Assembly (NCBI GenBank): GCA_020693225.1
Contig: JAIMJL010000023.1
Location: 1 to 35,932, forward strand
Source: Sandarakinorhabdus sp.
GTDB lineage: Bacteria; Pseudomonadota; Alphaproteobacteria; Sphingomonadales; Sphingomonadaceae
DNA: 35,932 nt
Direction: 5' to 3'
Shown here: piece by piece, positions 15,572 to 23,074 of the stretch
Layout: each line of letters begins with the position of its first letter
Numbering within the stretch: position 1 is the stretch's first letter
Translations under genes and position numbers: made by a program
The notes under the pieces: model-generated
Seen by the model: only the letters and a program-made list of their open reading frames with translations
Told to the model about the DNA's origin: nothing
Database searches by the model: none

Positions 15572-17413
15572 ATGGCCGAACCCAATCCCCTTGAAGATTT
15601 CCGTCAGGCTCTGGCTGCCGGCATGCGCGCCCTTGGCCGCCGCCCCGAGTTCGAGCTGAGCTACACGGCCGACAAGCCGGCGTGCCACGGCGATCAGGCG
15701 CGTGTGCCGCAGCCGGCGCGCAATCTGACCGGCGAGCAGGTCGCCGAAGCGCGCGGCTGGGCCGACAGCTTTGCCCTGAAGCGCCGGCTGCATGATGCGC
15801 GCGCGCATGCCGATGTGCCGGTTGCACCCGGCCTGGCGCGCGAACTTCTGAATGCCGCCGAACAGGCGCGGGTGGAAGCGGTTGGCGGCAGCGAGATGGC
15901 AGGTGTCGCGGTCAACCTACGCCGGATGACGGAAACGCGCATGCGCACCGACCCGATTGCCCGCGCCCGCACGCCCGACGAAGTGCCGCTGGCAACGGCT
16001 GTGGCTCTGATGGTGCGCGAACGGCTGACGGGCGAGGCACCGCCCGCAAGTGCTGCTGCCGGCGTAGACATGGTGCGCGCGCGGGTGGAAGAAGCCGCAT
16101 CGGGGCATCTCGATGCGCTGGGCGCGCAACGGCACGATCAGGGTGCCTTTGCGGACGCGTTTGTGCGGGTGCTGGCCGATCTTGGCCTGGCCGACGATCC
16201 GGATTCCGAGCCGGAACAGGATGACGAGGCGGAAAGCGAAGAAGGCGAGCAGGAGCAGCAGGGCGAGGACGGCGAGGACGAACAGCAGAGCCAGAGTGCC
16301 GCGGACGACAGCGTGGAAACCCGCAGCGAAGAAGGCGACGGCAGCGAGGAAGGCGAATCGCGCGAAGTCGAAATGGAAACCGATACGGTTTCAGATGCCG
16401 AACTGGGTGACGACGGTGACGAGGGCATGGTGCCCTGGCGGCCGAACCTGCCGGAATCGAAACTGCCAAGCGACTTTGCCTATCGGCCATGGACGACCGA
16501 GTTCGACGAAGTGGTGACGGCGGAAGACCTGTGCGACGCGGATGAGCTCACCCGGCTGCGCGGCTATCTGGACCAGCAGCTGGTGACCTTGCAGAGCGCG
16601 GTCACCAAGCTGGCCAACCGGTTGCAGCGGCGCTTGATGGCGCAGCAGAACCGCGCCTGGGACTTCGATCAGGAAGAGGGGATGCTTGATCCGGCGCGGC
16701 TGACCCGCGTGGTCGTCGCACCGGAACATGCGCTGAGCTACAAGGTGGAGCGGGATACCGATTTCCGCGATACGGTGGTCACGCTGCTGATCGACAACAG
16801 CGGATCGATGCGCGGGCGGCCGATCTCGATTGCTGCCATCTCCGCCGATATTCTGGCGCGCACGCTGGAGCGGTGTCAGGTGAAAACAGAGATTCTCGGC
16901 TTCACCACGCGCGCCTGGAAGGGCGGGCAGAGCCGGGAGAAGTGGCTGGCCGGCGGAAGGCCGGGCAAGCCGGGCCGGCTGAATGATCTGCGCCACATCA
17001 TCTACAAGCCGGCCGATGCCCCCTGGCGGCGGGCGCGCAAGAACCTGGGCCTGATGATGCGCGAGGGGCTGCTGAAAGAGAATATCGACGGCGAGGCGCT
17101 GCTTTGGGCGCACACGCGGCTGATGGCGCGGCGGGAAGACCGGCGCATCCTGATGGTGATCTCGGATGGCGCGCCGGTGGACGATTCAACGCTGTCGGTG
17201 AACAGCGGCAATTATCTGGAGCGCCACCTGCGGCAGGTGATCGGCTGGATCGAGGCACGCTCGCCGGTGGAGCTGATCGCCATCGGCATCGGCCATGATG
17301 TGACGCGCTATTACCGCCGTGCGGTGACGATCATGGACGCCGAGCAGCTGGGTGGCGCGATGGTGGACCAGCTCGCCACATTGTTCGACGAGGCGGGCAA
17401 GACCGGGCGCTGA
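15572..17413 (+). CDS. cobT: Cobaltochelatase subunit CobT
   Basis: This 613-residue CobT protein has an N-terminal CobT-type helical domain, a highly acidic Glu/Asp/Gln/Ser-rich linker at about 210-290, and a C-terminal von Willebrand A domain. The MIDAS motif is D408-N-S-G-S412, and a later SDGAPVDD segment is present. With CobS it forms the ATP-driven part of aerobic cobaltochelatase. The ATG at 15572 gives the expected family N-terminus. It is separated from cobS by the acylase and the second TonB receptor. Its stop is 1 base from the stop of convergent recQ. Confidence 0.93.
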   Translation: MAEPNPLEDFRQALAAGMRALGRRPEFELSYTADKPACHGDQARVPQPARNLTGEQVAEARGWADSFALKRRLHDARAHADVPVAPGLARELLNAAEQARVEAVGGSEMAGVAVNLRRMTETRMRTDPIARARTPDEVPLATAVALMVRERLTGEAPPASAAAGVDMVRARVEEAASGHLDALGAQRHDQGAFADAFVRVLADLGLADDPDSEPEQDDEAESEEGEQEQQGEDGEDEQQSQSAADDSVETRSEEGDGSEEGESREVEMETDTVSDAELGDDGDEGMVPWRPNLPESKLPSDFAYRPWTTEFDEVVTAEDLCDADELTRLRGYLDQQLVTLQSAVTKLANRLQRRLMAQQNRAWDFDQEEGMLDPARLTRVVVAPEHALSYKVERDTDFRDTVVTLLIDNSGSMRGRPISIAAISADILARTLERCQVKTEILGFTTRAWKGGQSREKWLAGGRPGKPGRLNDLRHIIYKPADAPWRRARKNLGLMMREGLLKENIDGEALLWAHTRLMARREDRRILMVISDGAPVDDSTLSVNSGNYLERHLRQVIGWIEARSPVELIAIGIGHDVTRYYRRAVTIMDAEQLGGAMVDQLATLFDEAGKTGR

Positions 17414-17414
17414 G

Positions 17415-19208
17415 CTATCCCTGCTGGCTGACAAGTGCCAGGATCTTGCCGCCATAGCGGTCCAGCTTTGCAGCACCCATGCCCGGAACGGCGGATAGCG
17501 CCGACCGGGATGCCGGGCGACGGGCGGCGATCTCGCGCAGCACACTGTCGTGCAGGATCACATAGGCGGGCACCGCGTCTTCGCGGGCCTGTTCTCGGCG
17601 CCAGATGCGCAAAGCCTCGAACAGCGGTTCATCCGGGCCGGATATGGGCGCAGCCGCGGGTCCGCTGCGGGTGCGGGCCGGTTTTCGCGGTTCCCAGTCA
17701 TCCTGCCGAACGGCCACGGTGGATTGGCCCTTCAGGATATCGCGCGCACTGGCCCCCAGGCGCAAACCGCCATGGTCGGGATCGCGGCTCAGCGCGCCGT
17801 CCGCCTCCAGTTTCCGGCCAAGCCGCATCCATTGTGCTTCGGCCAGTTCGCCGCCGATGCCGAACACGGAAAGCCGGTCGTGGCCATGTTTTGCGACCCG
17901 CTCGTCTTGCGCGCCGCGCAGGACGCGCGCCACATGCTGGAGCCCGAACATCTGCCCGGTGCGATAGACGGCCGACAGCAGCTTGCGCGCCGGCTCGGTC
18001 ACGTCATGGACGCTGGGCGCCTTCAGGCAATTGTCACAGTTTCCGCAGGGAGCGGGTTCGGGTTCGCCGAAATGGGTGAGCAGCGGGATGCGGCGGCAGC
18101 CAAGCGTTTCGGCGAAGCCCACCAGCCGGTCCAGCATGCGATGCTCGTGGTGCTTGCGCTCCACCTCCGCTTCGCCCTCGTCGATCCGCTGGCGCGCGCG
18201 GACCACATCGCCGGCGCCCCAGAGCATGTGCGCGGTTGCCGGTTCGCCGTCGCGCCCGGCGCGGCCGGTTTCCTGATAATAGGCCTCGATGGATTTCGGC
18301 AGGCCGAGGTGCGCCACGAAACGAACATCCGGCTTGTCGATGCCCATCCCGAAGGCGATGGTGGCGGCCATCACCATATCGTCGGCTTCCTGGAAGGCGC
18401 GCTGGTTGCGGGCACGATCATCGCCCGACAGGCCGGCGTGATAGGCCCGCGCGCTGGCGCCGCCGGCGGCCAGCATGGCGGCGGTGCGTTCCGTTTCCGA
18501 GCGGGTCTGGCAATAGACGATGCCGGATTGCCCGGCGTGAGACTTCACGAGCGCCAGCAGCTGGCCGTCGCCGGGGCGCTTCTGCGCCACTTCATAGCGT
18601 ATGTTGGGCCGATCAAAGCCGGCGACCCGCAAGCGGTTGGTGGCGATGCCGAGCTGGGCGCAGATATCGGCCTGGGTGGCCGCATCGGCGGTCGCCGTCA
18701 GCGCCATGCGCGGCACGCCCGGCAGCCGGTCTGCCAGGGCTTTCAACTTGCGGTAATCCGGACGGAAATCATGCCCCCACTGGCTGACGCAGTGCGCTTC
18801 ATCGATGGCCAGAACGGCAACCGGCGCCGACTGCACCAGATCGTGAAAGCCCGGCGTGTTGGCGCGTTCCGGGGCGACATACAGCAGATCGAGCGATCCA
18901 TCCCGGAAGGCGCGCATCGTGTCTGCGGCATCCATCGACTGGCTGTTGAGTGCCGCCGCGCGTACCCCGGCCAGCTTCAGCGCCCGCACCTGATCGGTCA
19001 TCAGCGCGATCAGCGGCGAAATGACTATGCCGCAGCCGGGCCGGGCCAGAGCCGGGATCTGGTAGCAGATGGATTTGCCGGCACCGGTCGGCATGATCAG
19101 CACCACATCCTGTCCGCGGCAAACATCCTCCACCACCTCTTGCTGGATGCCGCGAAAGGCGGGGAATCCGAAGACGCGGTGAAGGATGTCGGCAGGGGCT
19201 TGGAGCAT
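17415..19208 (-). CDS. recQ: ATP-dependent DNA helicase RecQ
   Basis: This is a 597-residue 3'-5' superfamily 2 helicase. Visible parts are Walker A TGAGKS (41-46), DEAH (136-139) followed by the aromatic-rich loop SQWGHDFRPDY, motif VI ETGRAGRDG, the RecQ zinc-binding CGNCDNC, a winged-helix region, and a C-terminal HRDC domain with LSAVPGMG. It acts in recombination and repair of stalled forks. The frame stays open far upstream (to 19652), but the ATG at 19208 gives the standard RecQ N-terminus. The MerT-like gene ends 8 bases upstream on the same strand, so readthrough from the metal operon into recQ is possible. Confidence 0.95.
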   Translation of the reverse strand: MLQAPADILHRVFGFPAFRGIQQEVVEDVCRGQDVVLIMPTGAGKSICYQIPALARPGCGIVISPLIALMTDQVRALKLAGVRAAALNSQSMDAADTMRAFRDGSLDLLYVAPERANTPGFHDLVQSAPVAVLAIDEAHCVSQWGHDFRPDYRKLKALADRLPGVPRMALTATADAATQADICAQLGIATNRLRVAGFDRPNIRYEVAQKRPGDGQLLALVKSHAGQSGIVYCQTRSETERTAAMLAAGGASARAYHAGLSGDDRARNQRAFQEADDMVMAATIAFGMGIDKPDVRFVAHLGLPKSIEAYYQETGRAGRDGEPATAHMLWGAGDVVRARQRIDEGEAEVERKHHEHRMLDRLVGFAETLGCRRIPLLTHFGEPEPAPCGNCDNCLKAPSVHDVTEPARKLLSAVYRTGQMFGLQHVARVLRGAQDERVAKHGHDRLSVFGIGGELAEAQWMRLGRKLEADGALSRDPDHGGLRLGASARDILKGQSTVAVRQDDWEPRKPARTRSGPAAAPISGPDEPLFEALRIWRREQAREDAVPAYVILHDSVLREIAARRPASRSALSAVPGMGAAKLDRYGGKILALVSQQG

Positions 19209-19216
19209 GAAGCCCC

Positions 19217-19603
19217 TTAGAGCAGGATGTCTGCTGCAAGGAAGGCAAAGAAGAAGCCGGTGGCCCAGACCAGCGCCGAAATTGCCAGCATCACCCCGCT
19301 GATCCTGCGCAGCCGGGCACAGGCCTTCGCCTGCTGCGGATCGATCGGGCAGGGCAGGAAACGCGCCCTGCGATGCAGCAGGGCAGCCGCCGCCAGCATC
19401 AACCCCGACCCGGCGAACAGCCAGACCTTGTATTTCGACAACGCCACCAGCCAGGGGGCGGCGCTGACGAATCCGGCCAGGCTGGCCCCGAGGCCCAGTG
19501 TGACCAGCAAGGCCGGCAGCGCACAGCAGAGCAGGGTGCTGGTGCTGGCGAACAGGCTGAGCGTGGGGGCTGCGGTATCCCGCCATCCCATGCTGCGGTT
19601 CAT
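19217..19603 (-). CDS. MerT-like metal transport membrane protein
   Basis: This is a 128-residue membrane protein with about three helices. A Cys pair in the first helix (Cys26-Cys27, LLCCALP) and two further cysteines in the cytoplasmic loop (Cys85 and Cys95) match the layout of MerT-type mercuric transporters, which take Hg(II) from MerP and carry it inward. The ATG at 19603 overlaps the TGA of the upstream HMA gene (ATGA), so the two are translationally coupled. There is no merA or merR in the window, so the metal may not be mercury; copper is possible given the CopL-like protein upstream. Confidence 0.78.
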   Translation of the reverse strand: MNRSMGWRDTAAPTLSLFASTSTLLCCALPALLVTLGLGASLAGFVSAAPWLVALSKYKVWLFAGSGLMLAAAALLHRRARFLPCPIDPQQAKACARLRRISGVMLAISALVWATGFFFAFLAADILL

Positions 19604-19902
19604 GACAGGGGCTTCCGCTCGATGCCGGTGACGGCATAGCCGGAATCGACAATCAGCTTGGTGAGCGTGGGATCGTCCAGCTTTGCATCGGCCTTCAGGC
19701 GAAGGTGCACTTCGCCCTTGTCCAGATCGACATGCACGCCGGACACATCGGGCCGTTTTTTCATGGTCGCCTCGATCGAGCGGGCGCAGAAGTCGCAAAC
19801 GAGGCCATTGACCTTGACCGTTACGCTTTCGGCACCGGCTGCAAAGGTGGCCGACGCAAGTGCGAGGGATGCGGCGAAAGCGAGGATTTTCAGGGATTTC
19901 AT
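19600..19902 (-). CDS. Periplasmic heavy-metal-associated (MerP-like) protein
   Basis: This is a 100-residue secreted protein with a Sec signal peptide (about residues 1-24) and one HMA ferredoxin-like domain. The metal site is CDFC at 36-39 in GLVCDFC, where MerP and CopZ have GMxCxxC. It would bind a soft metal in the periplasm and pass it to the MerT-like partner, whose start codon overlaps its stop. An AAGGA ribosome site precedes the ATG. The upstream outer-membrane-like gene ends 11 bases before it. Confidence 0.87.
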   Translation of the reverse strand: MKSLKILAFAASLALASATFAAGAESVTVKVNGLVCDFCARSIEATMKKRPDVSGVHVDLDKGEVHLRLKADAKLDDPTLTKLIVDSGYAVTGIERKPLS

Positions 19903-19913
19903 GGGATGTCCTT

Positions 19914-20546
19914 TCAGAAACGAAGGGTGGAGTTGAGGATCAGGCCGCCGCGATCGGTCAGCCCGGCCTCCAGCAGCAGGGTGCGATAAAAGATGCGGGC
20001 AACCAGCGCCGGCTGCACGCGATCACGGCTGCCGGAATCCCGCATCACCTGGCCGAACAGCCACAGATGCACATCGCCATAGGCCCCGGCATAGGGTGCC
20101 CAGCCGATCCGGGCCATCTGCATGTCTGCGGTTTCGATGCTGTCTGCATGGGTGAGGCGCGCCATGCCCATCAGCATCACGCGGCGATTCTCCCAATCCG
20201 CCTGCACCTCGGCGAATCCGGCGGGCCGCACCGGACCACCATCTTCCCAGGCGCCGCCGGCGAGGCCGGCGAAGTAGAGATTGGCCTGCGCACCGGGCAT
20301 ATTCCAGCGCTTGGCAAGCCAGGTGGCCTGGGCGCCGGCCATGGTCCATTCGGCTTCGCGCATCCGGGTGATGCGGGCGCCGGCCGACCAGTGGCGGTTC
20401 GGGGTATAGTGCAGCAGGGCCGATCCCATCATGGGATCCAGCTCGCCGATGGCGGTCCAGCCGCCGGGCCAGGACACCGGGCGCGTATGCCCGACGCCTG
20501 CCGACAGCAGGGCAATGGCCGCGAATGCGGCCTTGGAAAGATTCAT
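19914..20546 (-). CDS. Secreted, outer-membrane-like protein of unknown function in the metal operon
   Basis: This is a 210-residue protein with an N-terminal signal peptide (cleavage after about residue 20), no cysteine, many aromatic and Met residues, alternating polar/hydrophobic stretches and a terminal Phe (NSTLRF). That is the profile of a small beta-barrel. I do not recognise a named family. AAGGAAG precedes the ATG at 20546. It sits between the CopL-like and MerP-like genes on the same strand with short gaps (59 and 11 bases), so a role in metal passage or efflux at the outer membrane is inferred from context only. Confidence 0.75.
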   Translation of the reverse strand: MNLSKAAFAAIALLSAGVGHTRPVSWPGGWTAIGELDPMMGSALLHYTPNRHWSAGARITRMREAEWTMAGAQATWLAKRWNMPGAQANLYFAGLAGGAWEDGGPVRPAGFAEVQADWENRRVMLMGMARLTHADSIETADMQMARIGWAPYAGAYGDVHLWLFGQVMRDSGSRDRVQPALVARIFYRTLLLEAGLTDRGGLILNSTLRF

Positions 20547-20605
20547 GGAAGCTTCCTTGACTCGAGACAGAGACGGCCTGCCGGATGGCGGGCCGATGGT
20601 TCGGG

Positions 20606-20956
20606 TCAGGCTTTGGGAGGTCGCTCGGAGGCGATGGTGAGCGTGTTCGCCGGATCTGCCATCAGGGGCGTTTTCTGAGTCGTGCGCTGAAATATGGCGG
20701 CGTATTGCGGCGGCAAGGCAAAGAAGGCCGCGACGGCGGTGCATTGCCCGTAGCATCCGTCTGGGCAGCAATCGGCTTTGCCGGGATTGGCTGGCGCATT
20801 CGAATCATCGTGGCAAGCCGACGCCATGCTGGGCGCATCGGCCCCGGTTGCAGCGTTCATGGCCGGCATTGCCGGATGTGATGTGGCCATGGCGGGTGCG
20901 TGGCTGGTTGCCAGCAGCAGGGCAAGGATTGCCAGCAAAGTGCGCCAGATAGACAT
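20606..20956 (-). CDS. CopL/DUF2946-like Cys/His/Met-rich secreted protein
   Basis: This is a 116-residue protein with a signal peptide (about 1-23), then a Met/His-rich stretch and five cysteines: Cys48, 63, 64, 68 and 72 (CCPDGCYGQC). It ends in SERPPKA. The Cys cluster plus terminal RPP resemble DUF2946/CopL proteins that accompany copper-resistance operons; this is from memory. It is probably a periplasmic metal-binding or sensing protein. There is no ribosome site before the ATG, and the -10 element ends only 6 bases upstream, which predicts a leaderless mRNA. It is the first gene of the minus-strand metal operon. Confidence 0.7.
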   Translation of the reverse strand: MSIWRTLLAILALLLATSHAPAMATSHPAMPAMNAATGADAPSMASACHDDSNAPANPGKADCCPDGCYGQCTAVAAFFALPPQYAAIFQRTTQKTPLMADPANTLTIASERPPKA

Positions 20957-20962
20957 TGCATG

Positions 20963-20991
20963 ACAATAGCGCGAACCGCGCCTTCAGGCAA
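20963..20991 (-). promoter_or_regulatory. Sigma70-like promoter for the metal operon, predicted leaderless
   Basis: Read on the minus strand, TTGCCT (20991-20986) and TATTGT (20968-20963) are separated by exactly 17 bases. The hexamer ends 6 bases before the ATG at 20956, so transcription would start at or next to the start codon. The absence of a ribosome site fits this. Confidence 0.5.
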
Positions 20992-21007
20992 ATATCCGGC
21001 ATTCGGA

Positions 21008-21021
21008 TGTGAATGTTCACA
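21008..21021. promoter_or_regulatory. Inverted repeat TGTGAA-TG-TTCACA
   Basis: The repeat has 6-base perfect arms. It resembles a CRP/FNR-family half-site pair (TGTGA, 4 bases, TCACA) with FNR-like spacing. It lies about 52-65 bases upstream of the predicted metal-operon start and about 150 bases upstream of the predicted sigma54 start, so it could act on either gene. Confidence 0.45.
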
Positions 21022-21023
21022 GG

Positions 21024-21045
21024 AATCGGACTTTTCTTTCCGATT
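21024..21045. promoter_or_regulatory. Inverted repeat AATCGGA-N8-TCCGATT
   Basis: Perfect 7-base arms are separated by CTTTTCTT. The site is adjacent to the previous repeat in the divergent control region. It is a candidate regulator site. It does not resemble a MerR or CueR operator, which would sit between -35 and -10. Confidence 0.45.
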
Positions 21046-21052
21046 TGCGCGG

Positions 21053-21115
21053 ATGGGCCATTTTTGTCGGAAATTTTTACACTGGCGAAAATGGGCCAAA
21101 TTTTTGTTGCGGAAT
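21053..21115. repeat. Direct repeat of about 20 bases, 38 bases apart
   Basis: Copy 1 starts at 21053 and copy 2 at 21091. Both read ATGGGCCA, then TTTTTGT, then CGGAA; copy 2 has two 2-base insertions. They lie roughly 55-116 bases upstream of the predicted sigma54 start, where enhancer sites for a sigma54 activator are expected. Confidence 0.5.
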
Positions 21116-21141
21116 TACAATGTCTTGAAAACGGCGTTGGA

Positions 21142-21158
21142 TTGGCATGATTCTTGAA
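21142..21158 (+). promoter_or_regulatory. Sigma54 (RpoN) -24/-12 promoter of the PEP-CTERM gene
   Basis: TTGGCATG-ATTC-TTGAA has the invariant GG (21144-21145) followed after 10 bases by G at the -13 position (21156). The consensus is TGGCACG-N4-TTGCW; the -12 base here is A instead of C. PEP-CTERM genes in several proteobacteria are driven by RpoN with the PrsK/PrsR pair. The predicted start is near 21169, giving a leader of about 52 bases. Confidence 0.6.
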
Positions 21159-21220
21159 TGTCATGTTGGCGAGGGTGGCGGCTATTTAGCCTTGCTGCTC
21201 CGCAACATGGAGGAAAAATC

Positions 21221-22246
21221 ATGAACCTTTTTACCAAATCCCTGCTGCTCGGCGTGGCCGTGCTGGGGCTTTCGTCGGCTGCGAGCGCGCAGGCGATCAT
21301 CGACAATGGCACCATCCAGCTGGGTGTCGATTCGCTCGGCCAGCTCAACATTCCGGGCTATTTGAGTGCCGGCGGGACCTTTGAAGTTGGTCTGCGCGAC
21401 CTGCGCACCGGCTATGAGTCGACTGCTCCGGGTTGCCTGTGCGAAGGCTGGGGCGTGGCCGACATCACGGCCGGCTTCTCCGGCTATGCCAACAACGACA
21501 GCGGCACCAGCGGGCTGAGTTTCGTGAGCTTCACGGTTGATGGTGCTGGAACCAATGCCAACTCGGTTGGCAGCACGGTGACGACCGTTTCGACCATTGC
21601 CGATGTGACCGGGGCGGCTGCGCTGGAAGTGACGCATGTCTATGCCGGCTCCAGCGAGGCCAATCTCTATCAGGTGGATGTCACCATCCGGAACCTCGGC
21701 AATGTGGCGACCGGCGACATCGTTTATCGCCGGGTGATGGACTGGGACATCGAGCCGACGCCGTTCAATGAATATTCGACCATTCAGGGAACCGCCGGCG
21801 CGGCCAATGTGCTGTTCGCCAGCAATGATGGCTTTGCGACATCCGACCCGCTCGCCGGTGCGAGCGATCTCGGCTTTGTGGGCGATTTCGTGGATGCCGG
21901 CCCGGCCGATCACGGCGCGCTGTTCGATCTGAAGTTCGATCCGATTGCTGCCGGTGAAAGCCTGACGCTGACCATCTTCTATGGCGCTGCGCCCACGGAG
22001 ATCGCCGCGCTCAATTCGCTGAATGCGGTTGGGGCGGAAATCTATGCCCTTGGGCAACCGTCGACCGATCCGTTCGGTCGCGATCCTGCCAACTCGAACT
22101 TCATCTTCGGGTTCAAGGGCGTGGGTGGGGTGATCGTGAACCCGGGTGTGCCCGAGCCGGCGACCTGGGCGATGCTGATCACCGGTTTCGGCCTGGTTGG
22201 CTTTGCCGCCCGCCGTCGCCGCGACACGAGCAGCGTTTCGGCCTGA
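21221..22246 (+). CDS. PEP-CTERM (PEPxxWA) exported protein
   Basis: This is a 341-residue exported protein. The ATG at 21221 follows GGAGG. It has a signal peptide (cleavage after ASA, about residue 23), a beta-rich body with a CLCEGWGV motif, and a C-terminal sorting signal: PEP at 311-313, WAM, a hydrophobic helix and RRRR at 332-335. The PEP-CTERM tail is cut and processed by an exosortase, leading to surface or exopolysaccharide-linked display. The body belongs to a family of unknown function that I recall only from other PEP-CTERM proteins. No exosortase is in the window. A sigma54-like promoter precedes it and a strong terminator follows, so it is a single-gene transcript. Confidence 0.92.
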   Translation: MNLFTKSLLLGVAVLGLSSAASAQAIIDNGTIQLGVDSLGQLNIPGYLSAGGTFEVGLRDLRTGYESTAPGCLCEGWGVADITAGFSGYANNDSGTSGLSFVSFTVDGAGTNANSVGSTVTTVSTIADVTGAAALEVTHVYAGSSEANLYQVDVTIRNLGNVATGDIVYRRVMDWDIEPTPFNEYSTIQGTAGAANVLFASNDGFATSDPLAGASDLGFVGDFVDAGPADHGALFDLKFDPIAAGESLTLTIFYGAAPTEIAALNSLNAVGAEIYALGQPSTDPFGRDPANSNFIFGFKGVGGVIVNPGVPEPATWAMLITGFGLVGFAARRRRDTSSVSA

Positions 22247-22271
22247 TCTTTCAAGCCGAACGGTTTGGGAG

Positions 22272-22299
22272 GGCCGCCCCGGCAACGGGGCGGCCTTTC
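22272..22299 (+). terminator. Rho-independent terminator after the PEP-CTERM gene
   Basis: GGCCGCCCCG and CGGGGCGGCC form a 10-base perfect stem with a GCAA loop, followed by TTTCT. It lies 25 bases after the stop codon. Confidence 0.9.
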
Positions 22300-22330
22300 T
22301 GATTCCGGCTGCCTGCGCTATGCGGCGGGC

Positions 22331-23074
22331 ATGACATTGGTGCAGCAGATCGATCGGGGGGACGGTGTTTCGATCGCCTGCTGCTTGCAGCCGGGCGATG
22401 GGCCGACGCTGGTGTTTCTGCCGGGCTATATGTCGGACATGCAGGGCACCAAGGCACTGGCGCTGGAGGCGTGGGCGGGGCGCACGGGCCGTGCATCGCT
22501 GCGGCTGGACTATAGCGGTTGCGGGCAATCGGGCGGGCGCTTCGAGGATGGTAGCATCCGGCGCTGGGCGGCCGACGCGCAGGCAGCAATCGAAGCGGTG
22601 GCGCCGGGGCCGTTGCTGCTAATCGGGTCTTCGATGGGGGGCTGGATCATGCTGCATCTGGCGCTGGCGCTGGGCGAAAGGGTGCAGGCGCTGGTGGGGA
22701 TTGCCGCAGCGCCGGACTTCACCCGCTGGGGGCTGGCGCTGGATGCCGATGAGGTGGAGCGGCTGGCGCACAGTGGCTTTGTGAGCCGGGCCAGCGGCTA
22801 TGGGCCGGAGCCGTACCGCTATTGCCGGGCGCTGCTGGAGGATGCCGAGGGCGCCTGCCTGCTGGACGCGGAGATTGCGATCGATTGCCCGGTGCGGCTG
22901 TTGCACGGCCAGCTTGACGCCGATGTGCCGTTTGACATTTCGGTGCGGCTGGCGTCCCGGCTGCGTTCGGCGGATGTTCAGACGATCTTGATCAAGAGCG
23001 GGGATCATCGGCTTTCAATGCCGGACGATCTTGGCCTGCTGTTCCGCACTCTGGAAGGATTGCTTGCCCCATGA
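22331..23074 (+). CDS. Alpha/beta hydrolase
   Basis: This 247-residue cytoplasmic alpha/beta hydrolase has the nucleophile elbow GSSMGG, with Ser101 as the likely nucleophile. A later HGQLDADVP segment carries the Asp and GDHRLS carries the His. The FLPGY segment near residue 30 supplies the oxyanion hole. The overall pattern is close to ABHD10-type esterases/thioesterases, with unknown substrate. The ATG at 22331 follows the terminator of the previous gene. Its stop overlaps the start of the TPR gene (ATGA), so the pair is coupled. Confidence 0.85.
   Translation: MTLVQQIDRGDGVSIACCLQPGDGPTLVFLPGYMSDMQGTKALALEAWAGRTGRASLRLDYSGCGQSGGRFEDGSIRRWAADAQAAIEAVAPGPLLLIGSSMGGWIMLHLALALGERVQALVGIAAAPDFTRWGLALDADEVERLAHSGFVSRASGYGPEPYRYCRALLEDAEGACLLDAEIAIDCPVRLLHGQLDADVPFDISVRLASRLRSADVQTILIKSGDHRLSMPDDLGLLFRTLEGLLAP

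Noticed and set aside
17550-19220. Plus-strand open frame opposite recQ
   Set aside because: There are no recognisable motifs, while recQ on the other strand has all helicase motifs.
19217-20956. Classical mercury resistance (mer) operon
   Set aside because: MerT- and MerP-like genes are present, but MerR, MerA and a MerR-type operator between -35 and -10 are not seen.
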